Source: JBCCGE01 sp039029455
Lineage (GTDB): Bacteria; Pseudomonadota; Gammaproteobacteria; Arenicellales; Poriferihabitantaceae
Direction of reading: 5' to 3'
Length of the DNA stretch: 40,235 bases
Assembly: GCA_039029455.1 (NCBI GenBank)
Contig: JBCCGE010000024.1
Location: forward strand, 1-40,235
Positions 1-8,381 of this stretch are shown one piece after another (the stretch's first letter is position 1; every line of letters starts with the position of its first letter). Under the pieces are notes generated by a model. The model saw only the letters and a list, made by a program, of their open reading frames with translations, was not told where the DNA came from and made no database searches. The position numbers and the translations under genes are program-made.

Positions 1-60
1 CGAGGATTTTGTGCAAATTCGATGAATTATGAAAATGTGACCTAATACCTTCTCGTTTTC

Positions 61-89
61 TTGATTTTTCGTTATATTCCTACTCTATT
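61..89 (+). promoter_or_regulatory. candidate sigma70 promoter upstream of fimV
   Basis: In the AT-rich leader before fimV there is a TTGATT hexamer (61-66), a 17-base spacer and a TCTATT hexamer (84-89). Each matches the sigma70 consensus at four of six positions. Nothing else convincing lies in bases 1-233. The start of the transcript cannot be proven from sequence, and AT-rich DNA gives such matches by chance. Confidence 0.3.
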
Positions 90-233
90 ATTAAAAAAAT
101 CAATAACTTCAAATAGCGTCAGCAGCGATTTCGGCGGTATGATTCTGCGGCGCGAGAAAGTGGTGAACCGGGGATCACCATCGCAATGCCGTCATTTCAC
201 CAGCGAGCTGTTCTGGTGTGAAGGAGGTGCAAA

Positions 234-2651
234 ATGGGTTTGAAGAACCGCTGTTTATCAGTCAACCGGCCACAGGGCACGGTGTCCACATTTGTCGAAT
301 TGTTGAGAAGTTCTCAGCCTGAATCCGTAGATAGTCGCGCCTGGCGAAGTGACAATGCGGATGAGGGTCGGGATCGAATCCGAAGTCAAATTCGCAGGCT
401 GTTCCAACAGCCGTCATTTCGGTCCGGAATGGCCGCTGGCATAGGCGGTATCTTTGCGGTCTCCACTGCCGCTGCCGCAGGTCTCGGGCAGGCTCAGGTG
501 CTGTCGGGTCTCGGGCAACCACTGCGCGTCGAAATACCGTTGATTTCATTGTCTGAATCAGAGGCGGCTCAGTTAAGCGCTCGAATTACGTCACCCCTTG
601 CCTATCAGGAAGCCGGCATCGCGGATCGCACAATTCGGGATCGAATACGGACCCGACTGGTCGATCTGGGTACCAGTGCAGCCCGGCTTGAGCTCAGAAC
701 AGTAAACGGCGTTGACGATACGGTTATTCCGTTACTGGTTGAACTCAACTGGCCGAACGGTCGCTTGCAGCGAGAATATATGGTGCTGCTCAATCCGTCG
801 GACGCAACGTCCAGTGATTCTGCGGTGTTTGCAAACGATGCAAGCGCCAGTACAGCAACATCCCAGTCAGCAGAAAACGGTTCGCTGACTCCTATTTCAT
901 CGGCACTTCCGGTTGAGCGCAGCCAGTATGTGCAGGTTCAGCCCGGAGACACTCTGGCCACCGTCGTCAATCGAATACTTCCGCAGGGTGCAACGCGCTT
1001 TCAGGGCATGATCGCAATCTACGAACTGAATCCGGATGCATTCGTCGAGCAGAACATTCACCTGATTCGAAGCGGTGCGCAACTATCGGTGCCGGACGAG
1101 AATGCAATTCTGTCGTATCCGAGAGAAACCGCCCGAAATCGTTTTAATGCTCTGGTTGCCCAACACGATCATGTGCTGGCTGAAACAGAAGCCATCGCGA
1201 ACAACAGTGACCAACCGCTTGAACGGTCTGAGAGCAATGAGAGTCAGGCCGCACCGAGTGACGTTTCCGCTGATGTTGCAGCGAATTCGCAATCAGATGC
1301 TCAGGCCGCCCGATCGACCGACGGTTTTAGTCTGCAGATTTTGCCCGCTGATGACCTTGTTGTTGACGGCCCGACACAAACAACCGGTGTCGAGGGAACC
1401 GAGTCGGAAGCGCAGCTCGCAGGCGGTGCTTTATCTGCGCAGATGCAGAGCTTTTCAACATCACTTGAGTTGATGACGGTCTCACTAGCTGCACTGCAGG
1501 AAGAGAATCAGGTGTTGAAGGATCGATTGCAGAAACTGGAAGATCGCGTTGGATTGTTGATCCAGTTCATCTCAGCAGACGACTTACGACAGGCCGGACT
1601 GACTGATCTCGCGTCCATCTCAGGTAGTGAAGAGTTAGCCACAGCGGAAAATCCATCTGCCACCGATGAACGGGTCAACTCGTCAGTAACTGAACTGGCG
1701 GCGACAGCCGGTAATGAGCGCTCTGATGCAACGCAGATCGAACAGGATATCGTGCAACAGCAGCTGCTGGACGGTTTGAGCAATCAGGTGAAACTGGAGC
1801 TCGGTGAGACCGACCTCACGGCGCCGGCTGAAGGTTCTGAAGCTGAGGCCAAAGCGACATCCGAAACCTCCGGTATTGCCACCAGTGATGCCGGTTTGGC
1901 GGCGAACGACCCGGCGTCCTTTTCGCTGTTTAGTCGGTATGTGACTCAACCGTTGAACAACCTGTTTGGCAACGGAATTCCGACCTGGCTCGGTTGGGTT
2001 GCAGGTCTGATGACCGCGCTGGTGGTTTGGTTGTTGTGGAGTGCGGGTCGTCGTCGAGACGATGATGCTGTGGAGAAACGTCAGCCATCGGTTAATCCCG
2101 AGCGGTCGACGATGCAAAGTGCTGATCAAAGCTATCTGCGTCCCAGTGAATCCGGCGGCGTAAGTTACATACATCCGGACGAGGAAAACGCGGTTTATGT
2201 GTCTGATGATGAGGACAGCACACTGCTGATTCTCGACGACTCAATCGGAAGTATGGATGATGGTGATGTCACGCAAAACGGACGCGTTGACTCTATTACG
2301 GAGTCCGAGGTGTACATGACCTACGATCGCCCGTATCAGGCTATTCGGGTGCTGGAGGATGACTACGAGCGTGGCGGTCCCAATCGTCCGGAGATCGCGA
2401 TCAAGTTACTGGGTATATATGAGGAACTTGCCGGGCGTCTGAACATCGAGGACCCGCAGGCGCATTTTATTCAGCGGCTGCATTCTGATCGTGAGACCTT
2501 TACCAGCTACGACTGGCAGCGGATTCTGGAAAAAGTCAATGAGTCCCAGATGAAACAACCGGTTGCTGAATCAGAAGTCAAGAAAACACCTCGATCACAG
2601 AACGGTCTGCAGTACGATGAAAACGGAGATCTGATCTTCAAGCGCGGCTAG
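234..2651 (+). CDS. fimV: FimV-like LysM/TPR inner-membrane hub protein
   Basis: FimV family proteins organise the cell pole and type IV pilus/twitching functions: a periplasmic peptidoglycan-binding part is joined by one membrane span to a cytoplasmic TPR-like part. Seen here: a hydrophobic Ala/Gly-rich segment (about 63-88); the conserved FimV N-terminal region with G-Q-P-L-R-V-E (94-100); a LysM domain (about 232-287, YVQVQPGDTL); an acidic low-complexity stretch; a coiled coil (about 408-445); a single Trp-rich transmembrane helix (about 583-603); then an acidic cytoplasmic part and a C-terminal FimV/TPR region (about 688-770) ending in YDENGDLIFKRG. The 805-residue length is normal to short for the family. 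The start is well supported by AAGGAGGT just upstream of ATG 234. Odd: about 60 polar residues precede the hydrophobic export-like segment. Monocistronic or followed by the small exported protein at 2732. Confidence 0.88.
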   Translation: MGLKNRCLSVNRPQGTVSTFVELLRSSQPESVDSRAWRSDNADEGRDRIRSQIRRLFQQPSFRSGMAAGIGGIFAVSTAAAAGLGQAQVLSGLGQPLRVEIPLISLSESEAAQLSARITSPLAYQEAGIADRTIRDRIRTRLVDLGTSAARLELRTVNGVDDTVIPLLVELNWPNGRLQREYMVLLNPSDATSSDSAVFANDASASTATSQSAENGSLTPISSALPVERSQYVQVQPGDTLATVVNRILPQGATRFQGMIAIYELNPDAFVEQNIHLIRSGAQLSVPDENAILSYPRETARNRFNALVAQHDHVLAETEAIANNSDQPLERSESNESQAAPSDVSADVAANSQSDAQAARSTDGFSLQILPADDLVVDGPTQTTGVEGTESEAQLAGGALSAQMQSFSTSLELMTVSLAALQEENQVLKDRLQKLEDRVGLLIQFISADDLRQAGLTDLASISGSEELATAENPSATDERVNSSVTELAATAGNERSDATQIEQDIVQQQLLDGLSNQVKLELGETDLTAPAEGSEAEAKATSETSGIATSDAGLAANDPASFSLFSRYVTQPLNNLFGNGIPTWLGWVAGLMTALVVWLLWSAGRRRDDDAVEKRQPSVNPERSTMQSADQSYLRPSESGGVSYIHPDEENAVYVSDDEDSTLLILDDSIGSMDDGDVTQNGRVDSITESEVYMTYDRPYQAIRVLEDDYERGGPNRPEIAIKLLGIYEELAGRLNIEDPQAHFIQRLHSDRETFTSYDWQRILEKVNESQMKQPVAESEVKKTPRSQNGLQYDENGDLIFKRG

Positions 2652-2698
2652 TGTTCGCATTTGCGGTTCCCCGACCGTGATCTGTATTGTGTAAGATC

Positions 2699-2726
2699 AC
2701 CCCTTTATATCGATCAATAAAGGGGT
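2699..2726 (+). promoter_or_regulatory. perfect hairpin covering the Shine-Dalgarno of the next gene
   Basis: ACCCCTTTAT (2699-2708) and ATAAAGGGGT (2717-2726) form a perfect 10-bp stem with an 8-base loop. The 3' arm contains the purine-rich AAAGGGG that would be the ribosome-binding site for ATG 2732. No U-tract follows, so it is a poor intrinsic terminator and more likely limits translation initiation of the downstream gene. It could also protect the 3' end of the fimV mRNA. Confidence 0.5.
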
Positions 2727-2731
2727 CTGCG

Positions 2732-3313
2732 ATGTTCAATCTTCAAACGGGGAAATATCTGGGTGTTTCAGCGCTCTGCATGATGGCAGGCGTTTCAGTG
2801 TCGTTTGCCGACATTGCATTGAAATACGATACCGGTGATGCCAGTGCGATGGTGATGTATGTGACAGATGGGCGAGTTGCGATGGTCATGGACATGGGCA
2901 GTCAGGGCGAAGGTCGAATGATTTACGACGCTGCATCCGACAAGATTCTGATGGTCAGCGATTCACGTCGGGAATATATGGACATGGACGAAATGGTGCA
3001 GGCAATGGGAGGTCTGTCCGATATGCTTGCCGGTGCTATGGCCGGATTGGATGATGAAACCAAGTCGCAGCTGGGCGGGCTACTGGGTGGTCTTGGTGGG
3101 CAGAAAGAGCCGCCTCCTGAGGCAACAATGCGTGATACCGGTCGAGACGAAGCCGTTTTAGGGATCGATTGCGATGTGGTTGAAATCGTTGATGCCAGCG
3201 GGACGTTTGAGATGTGTCTTGCCGATCACGGTGACGTCGGCGTCTCAGACAAGGACTTTCGGCTGATGAAGGCGATGTTTAGTAAACAGCAATCCATGGC
3301 CAATCAGATGTAA
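2732..3313 (+). CDS. exported Met-rich hypothetical protein (DUF4412-like), truncated by in-frame TAA
   Basis: Small secreted or periplasmic protein of unknown role. From ATG 2732 the first ~24 residues form a signal peptide (MFNLQTGKYLG, hydrophobic core, cleavage likely after VSFA). The mature part is rich in Met and Asp, with a Gly-Leu-rich stretch (QLGGLLGGLGG) and a region with C-D-V-V-E-I and M-C-L-A resembling DUF4412-type proteins. An upstream in-frame start (2687) would put 15 unlikely residues before the signal peptide and lies before the hairpin, so 2732 is preferred. The frame stops at TAA 3311-3313, but the same frame stays open to 3499 and that continuation looks like the natural C-terminus. 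The gene is therefore probably interrupted by a nonsense change, or read through. Its ribosome-binding site is inside a hairpin. Confidence 0.7.
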   Translation: MFNLQTGKYLGVSALCMMAGVSVSFADIALKYDTGDASAMVMYVTDGRVAMVMDMGSQGEGRMIYDAASDKILMVSDSRREYMDMDEMVQAMGGLSDMLAGAMAGLDDETKSQLGGLLGGLGGQKEPPPEATMRDTGRDEAVLGIDCDVVEIVDASGTFEMCLADHGDVGVSDKDFRLMKAMFSKQQSMANQM

Positions 3314-3499
3314 CAGATGTTTGGTAATCAACAGTCCTTCAGCTTCAGCAGCATGGACCTAGACCGCGTCCCGGTTAAAATGGAGCCTGTGAATGTTCCG
3401 GGGGATGCGTCCAAGCTCATCAGTATTTCTGAGACTGTGGACAGCTCTATGGTAAACGTGCCAGACAGCTACGCAAAAGCGTCTGCCCCGGGCGGTTAG
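3314..3499 (+). pseudogene. detached C-terminal part of the preceding exported protein
   Basis: This stretch continues the frame of the gene at 2732 directly after its TAA, without any frameshift, and ends at TAG 3497-3499. The translation (QMFGNQQSFSFSSM, then DRVPVKMEP, ISISETVDSSMVNVPDSYA) has the look of the last strands of DUF4412-type proteins, where an 'R-x-P-V-x-M' strand and a 'V-P-x-x-Y' ending are common. An ATG at 3317 exists but has no ribosome-binding site. The break point is a near-perfect tandem repeat, CAGATGTAA followed by CAGATGTTT. Confidence 0.55.
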
Positions 3500-3524
3500 T
3501 TCGTCACTTAAAGTTTCTTTGTTA

Positions 3525-3557
3525 ACGGGACCTTCGGGTCCCGTTTCATTTTTTTCC
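3525..3557 (+). terminator. rho-independent terminator
   Basis: ACGGGACC-TTCG-GGTCCCGT forms an 8-bp stem with a UUCG tetraloop (3525-3544), followed by TTCATTTTTTT. This is a textbook intrinsic terminator closing the transcription unit of the exported protein. It also shows that the efflux-pump gene starts after it, at 3567. Confidence 0.92.
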
Positions 3558-3566
3558 GCGCTCACA

Positions 3567-4754
3567 ATGAAAACCCGACAAACTGAGTTCATCGTATTAA
3601 TGGCATTCGCCATGTCGATGGTCGCACTGTCCATTGACGCCATGTTGCCAGCGCTCTCGCAGATGGCAGCGGACTTGTCTGCTGCCCACGCAAACGACCG
3701 TCAGCTGATTATCTCGGCTGTATTTGTTGGTATGGGTGTGGGGCAACTGGTGTTCGGCGTTGTATCGGATACTTACGGTCGCAAGGCGCCGATGATTCTG
3801 GGTATTGCCGTTTTTGTGGTCGGCAGCGTTATTTCAGCCCGGTCCGACTCGATGCAGTGGATGTTAATCGGCAGGGTATTGCAGGGATTTGGGGCGGCGG
3901 CTCCAAGAACCATCTGCGTAGCCATTATCAGGGATTGTTCTGCGGGCGCCCAGATGGCCCGGATAATGTCACTGGTCATGACCGTATTCATATTTGTGCC
4001 TGTGGTCGCACCTCTGCTGGGTCAGCTTATCTTGTATCTGAGTCACTGGCGCACGATTTTCTGGGCATTTGTGTTTCTGGCAGCACTGCTCTTATTCTGG
4101 TTCTGGATTCGCCAGCCTGAAACGTTACCCACATCGTCCAGAACTCCACTTGCGATTGGTCAACTGGGGCTCACTCTTGGAAAAATAGTTACGACTCGGC
4201 AGACGCTGGTAAACACACTTGCCGCAAGTGTCACTTTCGGTGCCTTTATTGGTTATCTAAATACAAGTCAACAGATTCTGCAGGAGTTTTTTGCTACTGG
4301 TGTTCACTTTGCGTTCTACTTCGGTGTGCTGGCGGCGGCAATTGGTTTGTCTTCATTTGTAAATTCCCATCTGGTCAGCCGATTCGGCTTGCGCAGTCTT
4401 TGCCGATTTGCGTTGGGCGGCATTCTGATGCTGTCGCTACTCTATTTGTCAGCGCGCTCCTTCATTGATCCATCGCTGCGGGTGTTCATGGTTTACATGC
4501 TTGGTTGCTTTTTTTGTATCGGCACCCTTTTCAGCAATTTCAACGCACTGGCAATGGAGCCCATGGGGAAGATGGCGGGAATCGCGGCATCGGTAACCGG
4601 GTCGATCCAGACCATTTTGTCACTTTCTATCGGGTTCCTGATCGGCCGGATGTATACAGATTCAGAGCTTTCCCTGGCCGCAGCATTTAGTGTTTTGTCT
4701 TCGCTGTCTCTGATAATGGTGTTTAGGTTTGACCCTGCTCCCGCTGATCAATGA
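3567..4754 (+). CDS. Bcr/CflA-type MFS multidrug efflux transporter
   Basis: Inner-membrane proton-driven efflux protein of the major facilitator superfamily, 395 residues, with about 12 hydrophobic helices. Seen: an early acidic residue followed by M-L-P-A-L (D24, S-I-D-A-M-L-P-A-L), typical of the Bcr/CflA drug-resistance group; MFS motif A between helices 2 and 3 (G-V-V-S-D-T-Y-G-R-K, 64-73); and a conserved Arg-rich segment in helix 4 (GRVLQGFGAAAPRT). Start chosen at ATG 3567 because the longer frame would begin inside the preceding terminator. Its last 32 bases overlap the 3' end of the opposing sulfotransferase gene. Substrate cannot be told from sequence. Confidence 0.85.
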   Translation: MKTRQTEFIVLMAFAMSMVALSIDAMLPALSQMAADLSAAHANDRQLIISAVFVGMGVGQLVFGVVSDTYGRKAPMILGIAVFVVGSVISARSDSMQWMLIGRVLQGFGAAAPRTICVAIIRDCSAGAQMARIMSLVMTVFIFVPVVAPLLGQLILYLSHWRTIFWAFVFLAALLLFWFWIRQPETLPTSSRTPLAIGQLGLTLGKIVTTRQTLVNTLAASVTFGAFIGYLNTSQQILQEFFATGVHFAFYFGVLAAAIGLSSFVNSHLVSRFGLRSLCRFALGGILMLSLLYLSARSFIDPSLRVFMVYMLGCFFCIGTLFSNFNALAMEPMGKMAGIAASVTGSIQTILSLSIGFLIGRMYTDSELSLAAAFSVLSSLSLIMVFRFDPAPADQ

Positions 4755-5541
4755 GCGCAAAGTAGGCTTCACAATGTGCACTGTAAAGGCGCTCGACCTT
4801 GGGATGGGCCCGGGCGTATTGTGCAAACAGTTCATCGGTGTCTTCATCGGTCAGTGCATTCGGCAGGATTGCAGAACTTTGTCTGGCGGACTGATGCCAG
4901 TATTCAACCTGCTTCCAGTCTCCGGGGCGGTCGTCTGAGGACCAGTCGAAGGCATGTTCAATAAATGGCAGATTCAGGTAGTGCCAAAGTCGCTGCATTT
5001 CATTCACCGGTGAGCGTTGAATGTCCTCGGCTCTGATCACCATTGGTGCGCGTGGGAGTCTCTTTTTAAGATACTGGTAGTGTTGCCATTGTGCATTTAG
5101 TCCGACTTCCTCAGTGGTTACGTCGGGATCCAGTTTGTGATAAGACATTATGGCGCGTTTTGGGTTTCGGACCAGAAAAAAATGTTTCGCGTTATTGCAA
5201 AGATGAGGCTGTTCCTGCAGCAGAGAAAGCACGTAATAACTCATGTCTTTGGCGAACACCGGAGCGTGCTCGCTTTTGCGCCAGAGCATTTTTACGATTT
5301 CTGATGGTTCTGCAGGGTGCGATGGGTCGTAATTAAAGTGTGGCATCCGGTGATAACCTTTCGTGCGGTAGTAATAGTGCATAAACGGTTCATGAAAAAC
5401 CGCCAGATCGCCACGCTCACGCATAATGCGCTCCGTCGCAGTGGACATTGATCGCGGATGGCACCACATGAAGATGACAGGATGATTTTGTGCGGAAGCA
5501 GACACAATTGGCAGCGGATGTAAAAGGCGCCCAGGGTTCAA
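4723..5541 (-). CDS. sulfotransferase family protein
   Basis: Predicted PAPS-dependent sulfotransferase-like enzyme of about 260-272 residues. The 5'-phosphosulfate-binding loop is visible near the N-terminus (C-H-P-R-S-M-S-T-A-T-E-R, residues 27-38) following a hydrophobic beta strand (VIFMW). A 3'-phosphate-binding-like strand follows further on (HFFLVRNPKRAIMSYHKL), matching 'R-(D/N)-P-x-x-x-x-x-S' of the family. The acceptor is unknown. The start is uncertain: TTG 5541 gives the longest form, while GTG 5505 is also possible and still leaves the loop intact. Neither has a clear ribosome-binding site. Convergent with, and overlapping, the MFS gene; no metabolic partner is adjacent. Confidence 0.75.
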   Translation of the reverse strand: MNPGRLLHPLPIVSASAQNHPVIFMWCHPRSMSTATERIMRERGDLAVFHEPFMHYYYRTKGYHRMPHFNYDPSHPAEPSEIVKMLWRKSEHAPVFAKDMSYYVLSLLQEQPHLCNNAKHFFLVRNPKRAIMSYHKLDPDVTTEEVGLNAQWQHYQYLKKRLPRAPMVIRAEDIQRSPVNEMQRLWHYLNLPFIEHAFDWSSDDRPGDWKQVEYWHQSARQSSAILPNALTDEDTDELFAQYARAHPKVERLYSAHCEAYFALIDQREQGQT

Positions 5542-5567
5542 TTGGTTAATGCAAGCTTATCAGAGTG

Positions 5568-5678
5568 ATGTACCGCGGGAAGACGATTACGCGAGCTCTG
5601 GATGAAATAGTAGACGGGACCGCTGTTTCGGCGTACTTGAATCAGCCGCCTGAGACACTGGTACAACGGGCTCAATAA
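5568..5678 (+). CDS. possible 36-residue small ORF
   Basis: Within the 275-base gap between the sulfotransferase and the M48 peptidase there is an ATG-started frame encoding 36 residues (MYRGKTITRALDEIVDG... ending TLVQRAQ). Its composition looks protein-like (helical, mixed charge), but there is no convincing ribosome-binding site and no recognised family. It could be a remnant of a longer gene or chance. The rest of the gap holds no feature I can support. Confidence 0.2.
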   Translation: MYRGKTITRALDEIVDGTAVSAYLNQPPETLVQRAQ

Positions 5679-5816
5679 GCGCCTTTCAGTTTTCAGGAGG
5701 CATTTGCAAAAACTGTGTTTAAAATAGGATTCTGATGGATCAGCTCGCGATGGTCTGAGGTTACAATCGGGGCGTTTCTGGTATCAGATTTCTCAGGCAA
5801 CTGCAGACGAAGAATT

Positions 5817-7046
5817 ATGAAAGCTGAAGATATTCGCTACGTAAATGACAAACAAATGGCCGACACCCTGCTTAAACATCGGGATGTTAAGCGGGTCAAT
5901 CAGATCATTCAGCGACAGGAGGAAGACGGGCCCCTTGGCACGCGCAGACGCCTGCTGGCAACTTCGGTTCGGCTGAGTCGGTCGATGGCGCCGGACATCC
6001 ATAAAATGGCGGACGAATGTGTGGAAACACTGGGTATGGAGATCCCGCTCGAACTCTATGTTTACTCCAGTCCTCAGTTTAATGCGGCGTGTTTCAAGCC
6101 GGAGGACGGACAATTATTTGTTATGTTTTCATCAAGTTTGCTTGAGGCATTTGAGGGCAGTGAGCTCAAGTTTGTCGTCGGCCATGAATTTGGTCACCAT
6201 GTTTATCGACATCATGACATTCCGATCGGCTATTTGCTGCGTGGACAAAACCGTCCTGATGCACGCCTTGCACTGGATCTTTTTACCTGGTCCCGCAATG
6301 CGGAAATATCAGCAGACCGTGCCGGAGCGATTTGCGCCAATGATCTCGATGGCGTGGCGAAGTCATTGTTCAAACTAGCCTCCGGGTTGGGAGATAAAGT
6401 CATCAATTTCAATCTTGACGAATTCCTCAAACAGGTCGATGAGATGCAGATTGAGGACGCCGAACCGGGGCAGGGTGCGCCTAAAGAAGACTGGTTCTCA
6501 ACCCATCCTTTCAGTCCGCTCAGAGTGCGGGCTTTGAAGCTGTTCCACGAATCAGAATTGATGGTGACAGATGGTCAGTCAGCAGACGATCTCGAAGTCG
6601 GCGTGCAACGATTAATGAGCTTGATGGAGCCGAGTTATCTGGAAGCGCGAACCGATGCGGCATCATCGATGCGACACGTACTGTTTGCGGGTGCCATTGC
6701 AGTCGCAGATTCTACGGGCGGTATAAGCAGCGAGGAAATCGAGGTTTTTGAAAAGTATTTTGGCAAAGGAGAGTTCAACAAGGGCCTTGATATTGAGAGA
6801 ATAAAACAGGATTTGTCATCACGAATCAGCAGGGCTCTCGAGCACGCCAGCGAAACTCAGCGCATGCAGGTGGTCAGGGATCTTTGCGTCGTCGCCAAGG
6901 CCAGCGGTAAAGTCGAGGACAGCGAGTACAGGCTTCTCGAAGATATCTGCGATGGACTGAAAATCTCCCGCTCTTTTATCTGTCAGACATTTGATCAGGA
7001 CATTGACCCTGATGAAACCATGCGGTGTGAGCACCGTCAGCGCTGA
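5817..7046 (+). CDS. M48-family zinc metallopeptidase with C-terminal TerB-like domain
   Basis: Predicted cytoplasmic zinc protease of 409 residues. The M48 catalytic motif H-E-F-G-H is at 123-127 (followed by H-V-Y-R-H), and the third metal ligand is likely E163 in N-A-E-I-S-A-D-R-A-G. No transmembrane helices or signal peptide are visible, unlike HtpX or BepA. After a 'WFSTHPFSPLRVRAL' segment typical of M48 ends, residues about 285-400 form a helical TerB-like module: two copies of a 'hydrophobic-A-x-A-D/S-G-x-(I/V)' pattern (A-V-A-D-S-T-G-G-I and V-A-K-A-S-G-K-V). TerB domains are usually tied to tellurite/stress proteins and may sense metal or bind membranes. ATG 5817 has a weak GAAG upstream. 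Thirty bases separate it from the downstream MFS gene, so co-transcription is possible. Confidence 0.82.
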   Translation: MKAEDIRYVNDKQMADTLLKHRDVKRVNQIIQRQEEDGPLGTRRRLLATSVRLSRSMAPDIHKMADECVETLGMEIPLELYVYSSPQFNAACFKPEDGQLFVMFSSSLLEAFEGSELKFVVGHEFGHHVYRHHDIPIGYLLRGQNRPDARLALDLFTWSRNAEISADRAGAICANDLDGVAKSLFKLASGLGDKVINFNLDEFLKQVDEMQIEDAEPGQGAPKEDWFSTHPFSPLRVRALKLFHESELMVTDGQSADDLEVGVQRLMSLMEPSYLEARTDAASSMRHVLFAGAIAVADSTGGISSEEIEVFEKYFGKGEFNKGLDIERIKQDLSSRISRALEHASETQRMQVVRDLCVVAKASGKVEDSEYRLLEDICDGLKISRSFICQTFDQDIDPDETMRCEHRQR

Positions 7047-7076
7047 TACCTGTAACCCCAAATTTTCTAAAACGCG

Positions 7077-8381
7077 ATGTGGACTGATGTAAGGGCCGCG
7101 TGGGCGCTGTTTATCGGCGTCGGCTTCATTATGATTGGCAATGGCCTGCAAGGGACATTGCTGGGTCTGAGAGCTTCACTGGAAGGCTTCTCGACCTTTA
7201 CAACCGGAATAATGATGTCCGGTTATTTTGTGGGCATATTACTTGGCTCCATTCTGGCACCGAGACTGGTGTCCAGAGTTGGTCATATCAGAGTCTTCGG
7301 CGCACTTGCATCCGCGGCATCAATCTCTATTCTGGTTCACGGTCTGTTGGTGAATCCAGCCACATGGTTCATGATGCGACTGGTCACGGGCATCAGTTAT
7401 GCCGGATTGTATGTGGTGTCAGAGAGCTGGCTAAATGATCGCGCCAGCAACGAGACTCGCGGCAAGATGCTGTCCTTGTATATGGTCGTAACTACTCTGG
7501 GGATGGGGGCCGGCCAGTTTCTGCTCAATATTGCAGACCCCTTGGGTATCGAGTTGTTTGTTCTGGTTTCCGTGGTCGTATCATTTGGGTTGATACCCAT
7601 GTTACTGACTGCGCGACCTGCGCCCGCTTTCGAAACCACGACCAAGATGACTCTGGGTGAATTGTTCAGAGCGTCCCCGCTGGCTCTGATCAGCAATATG
7701 CTCACTGGTATGGCCCATGGAACCATATTCGGTCTGGGTGCGGTCTATGCAAGTCAGCAGGGCTTTTCAGTCGATCGGGTGTCTCTGTTTATGGCCTGCA
7801 TACTTATCGGTGGCCTGATATTTCAATGGCCGCTAGGATGGCTGTCTGATCGAATCGAGCGACGAAAAATTATTTCGGGAGTCGCGCTTGTATCCTGCGC
7901 AATGGCACTGGTTGCGGTCACTCTCGACAGTCACAGCAATGCCTTTCTGATCTGCATCGTGGTTCTCGGCGGTACAGCGATGCCGCTGTACTCGCTTTGT
8001 GTGGCGTATGCGAATGACCGTCTTGAACCCGAACAGATCGTCGCCGCCAGCGGCAGCCTTGTTATGGTGGCAGGGATAGGGCTGACGACTGGCCCGATAC
8101 TGATTTCCCTGTTGATGAACGAGTTCGGTGCCGTCTTTTATTTTTACGGCCTTTCTGTTGTATTCAGCCTGATTACTCTGTTTACACTCTACCGTATGGG
8201 CCGCCGTGCTGGCATTGAAGTGGATCAGCAGGCGCCGATCATTGCGGGCCAGATTGGTACACCAATCGCCGAACTGGTTGCGCCGGATGCGGAAGACTAC
8301 GTAGAAGCAGCGCAGACCGGAGAGTGGGAGAAGCTTGATCAGGAGAACGATGCGAGCGAAGATGTGGATCGCAGATTGTGA
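7077..8381 (+). CDS. MFS transporter, YcaD-like
   Basis: Inner-membrane major facilitator of 434 residues with about 12 helices and a soluble acidic C-terminal tail (about 385-434, E-D-Y-V-E-A-A-Q-T-G-E-W). The N-terminal half resembles the YcaD/UMF2 type transporters (GLQGTLLGLRA near helix 1, SESWLNDRASNETRG after helix 4-5). A motif-A-like loop is in the second half (W-L-S-D-R-I-E-R-R-K). ATG 7077 follows the M48 gene by 30 bases. Substrate unknown. Its last 43 bases would overlap a possible minus-strand ORF (8339-8602). Confidence 0.82.
   Translation: MWTDVRAAWALFIGVGFIMIGNGLQGTLLGLRASLEGFSTFTTGIMMSGYFVGILLGSILAPRLVSRVGHIRVFGALASAASISILVHGLLVNPATWFMMRLVTGISYAGLYVVSESWLNDRASNETRGKMLSLYMVVTTLGMGAGQFLLNIADPLGIELFVLVSVVVSFGLIPMLLTARPAPAFETTTKMTLGELFRASPLALISNMLTGMAHGTIFGLGAVYASQQGFSVDRVSLFMACILIGGLIFQWPLGWLSDRIERRKIISGVALVSCAMALVAVTLDSHSNAFLICIVVLGGTAMPLYSLCVAYANDRLEPEQIVAASGSLVMVAGIGLTTGPILISLLMNEFGAVFYFYGLSVVFSLITLFTLYRMGRRAGIEVDQQAPIIAGQIGTPIAELVAPDAEDYVEAAQTGEWEKLDQENDASEDVDRRL

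Noticed and set aside
61..243. 60-codon frame before fimV
   Set aside because: Overlaps the fimV ribosome-binding site and start, low-complexity composition, no ribosome-binding site of its own; the interval looks like a leader/promoter.
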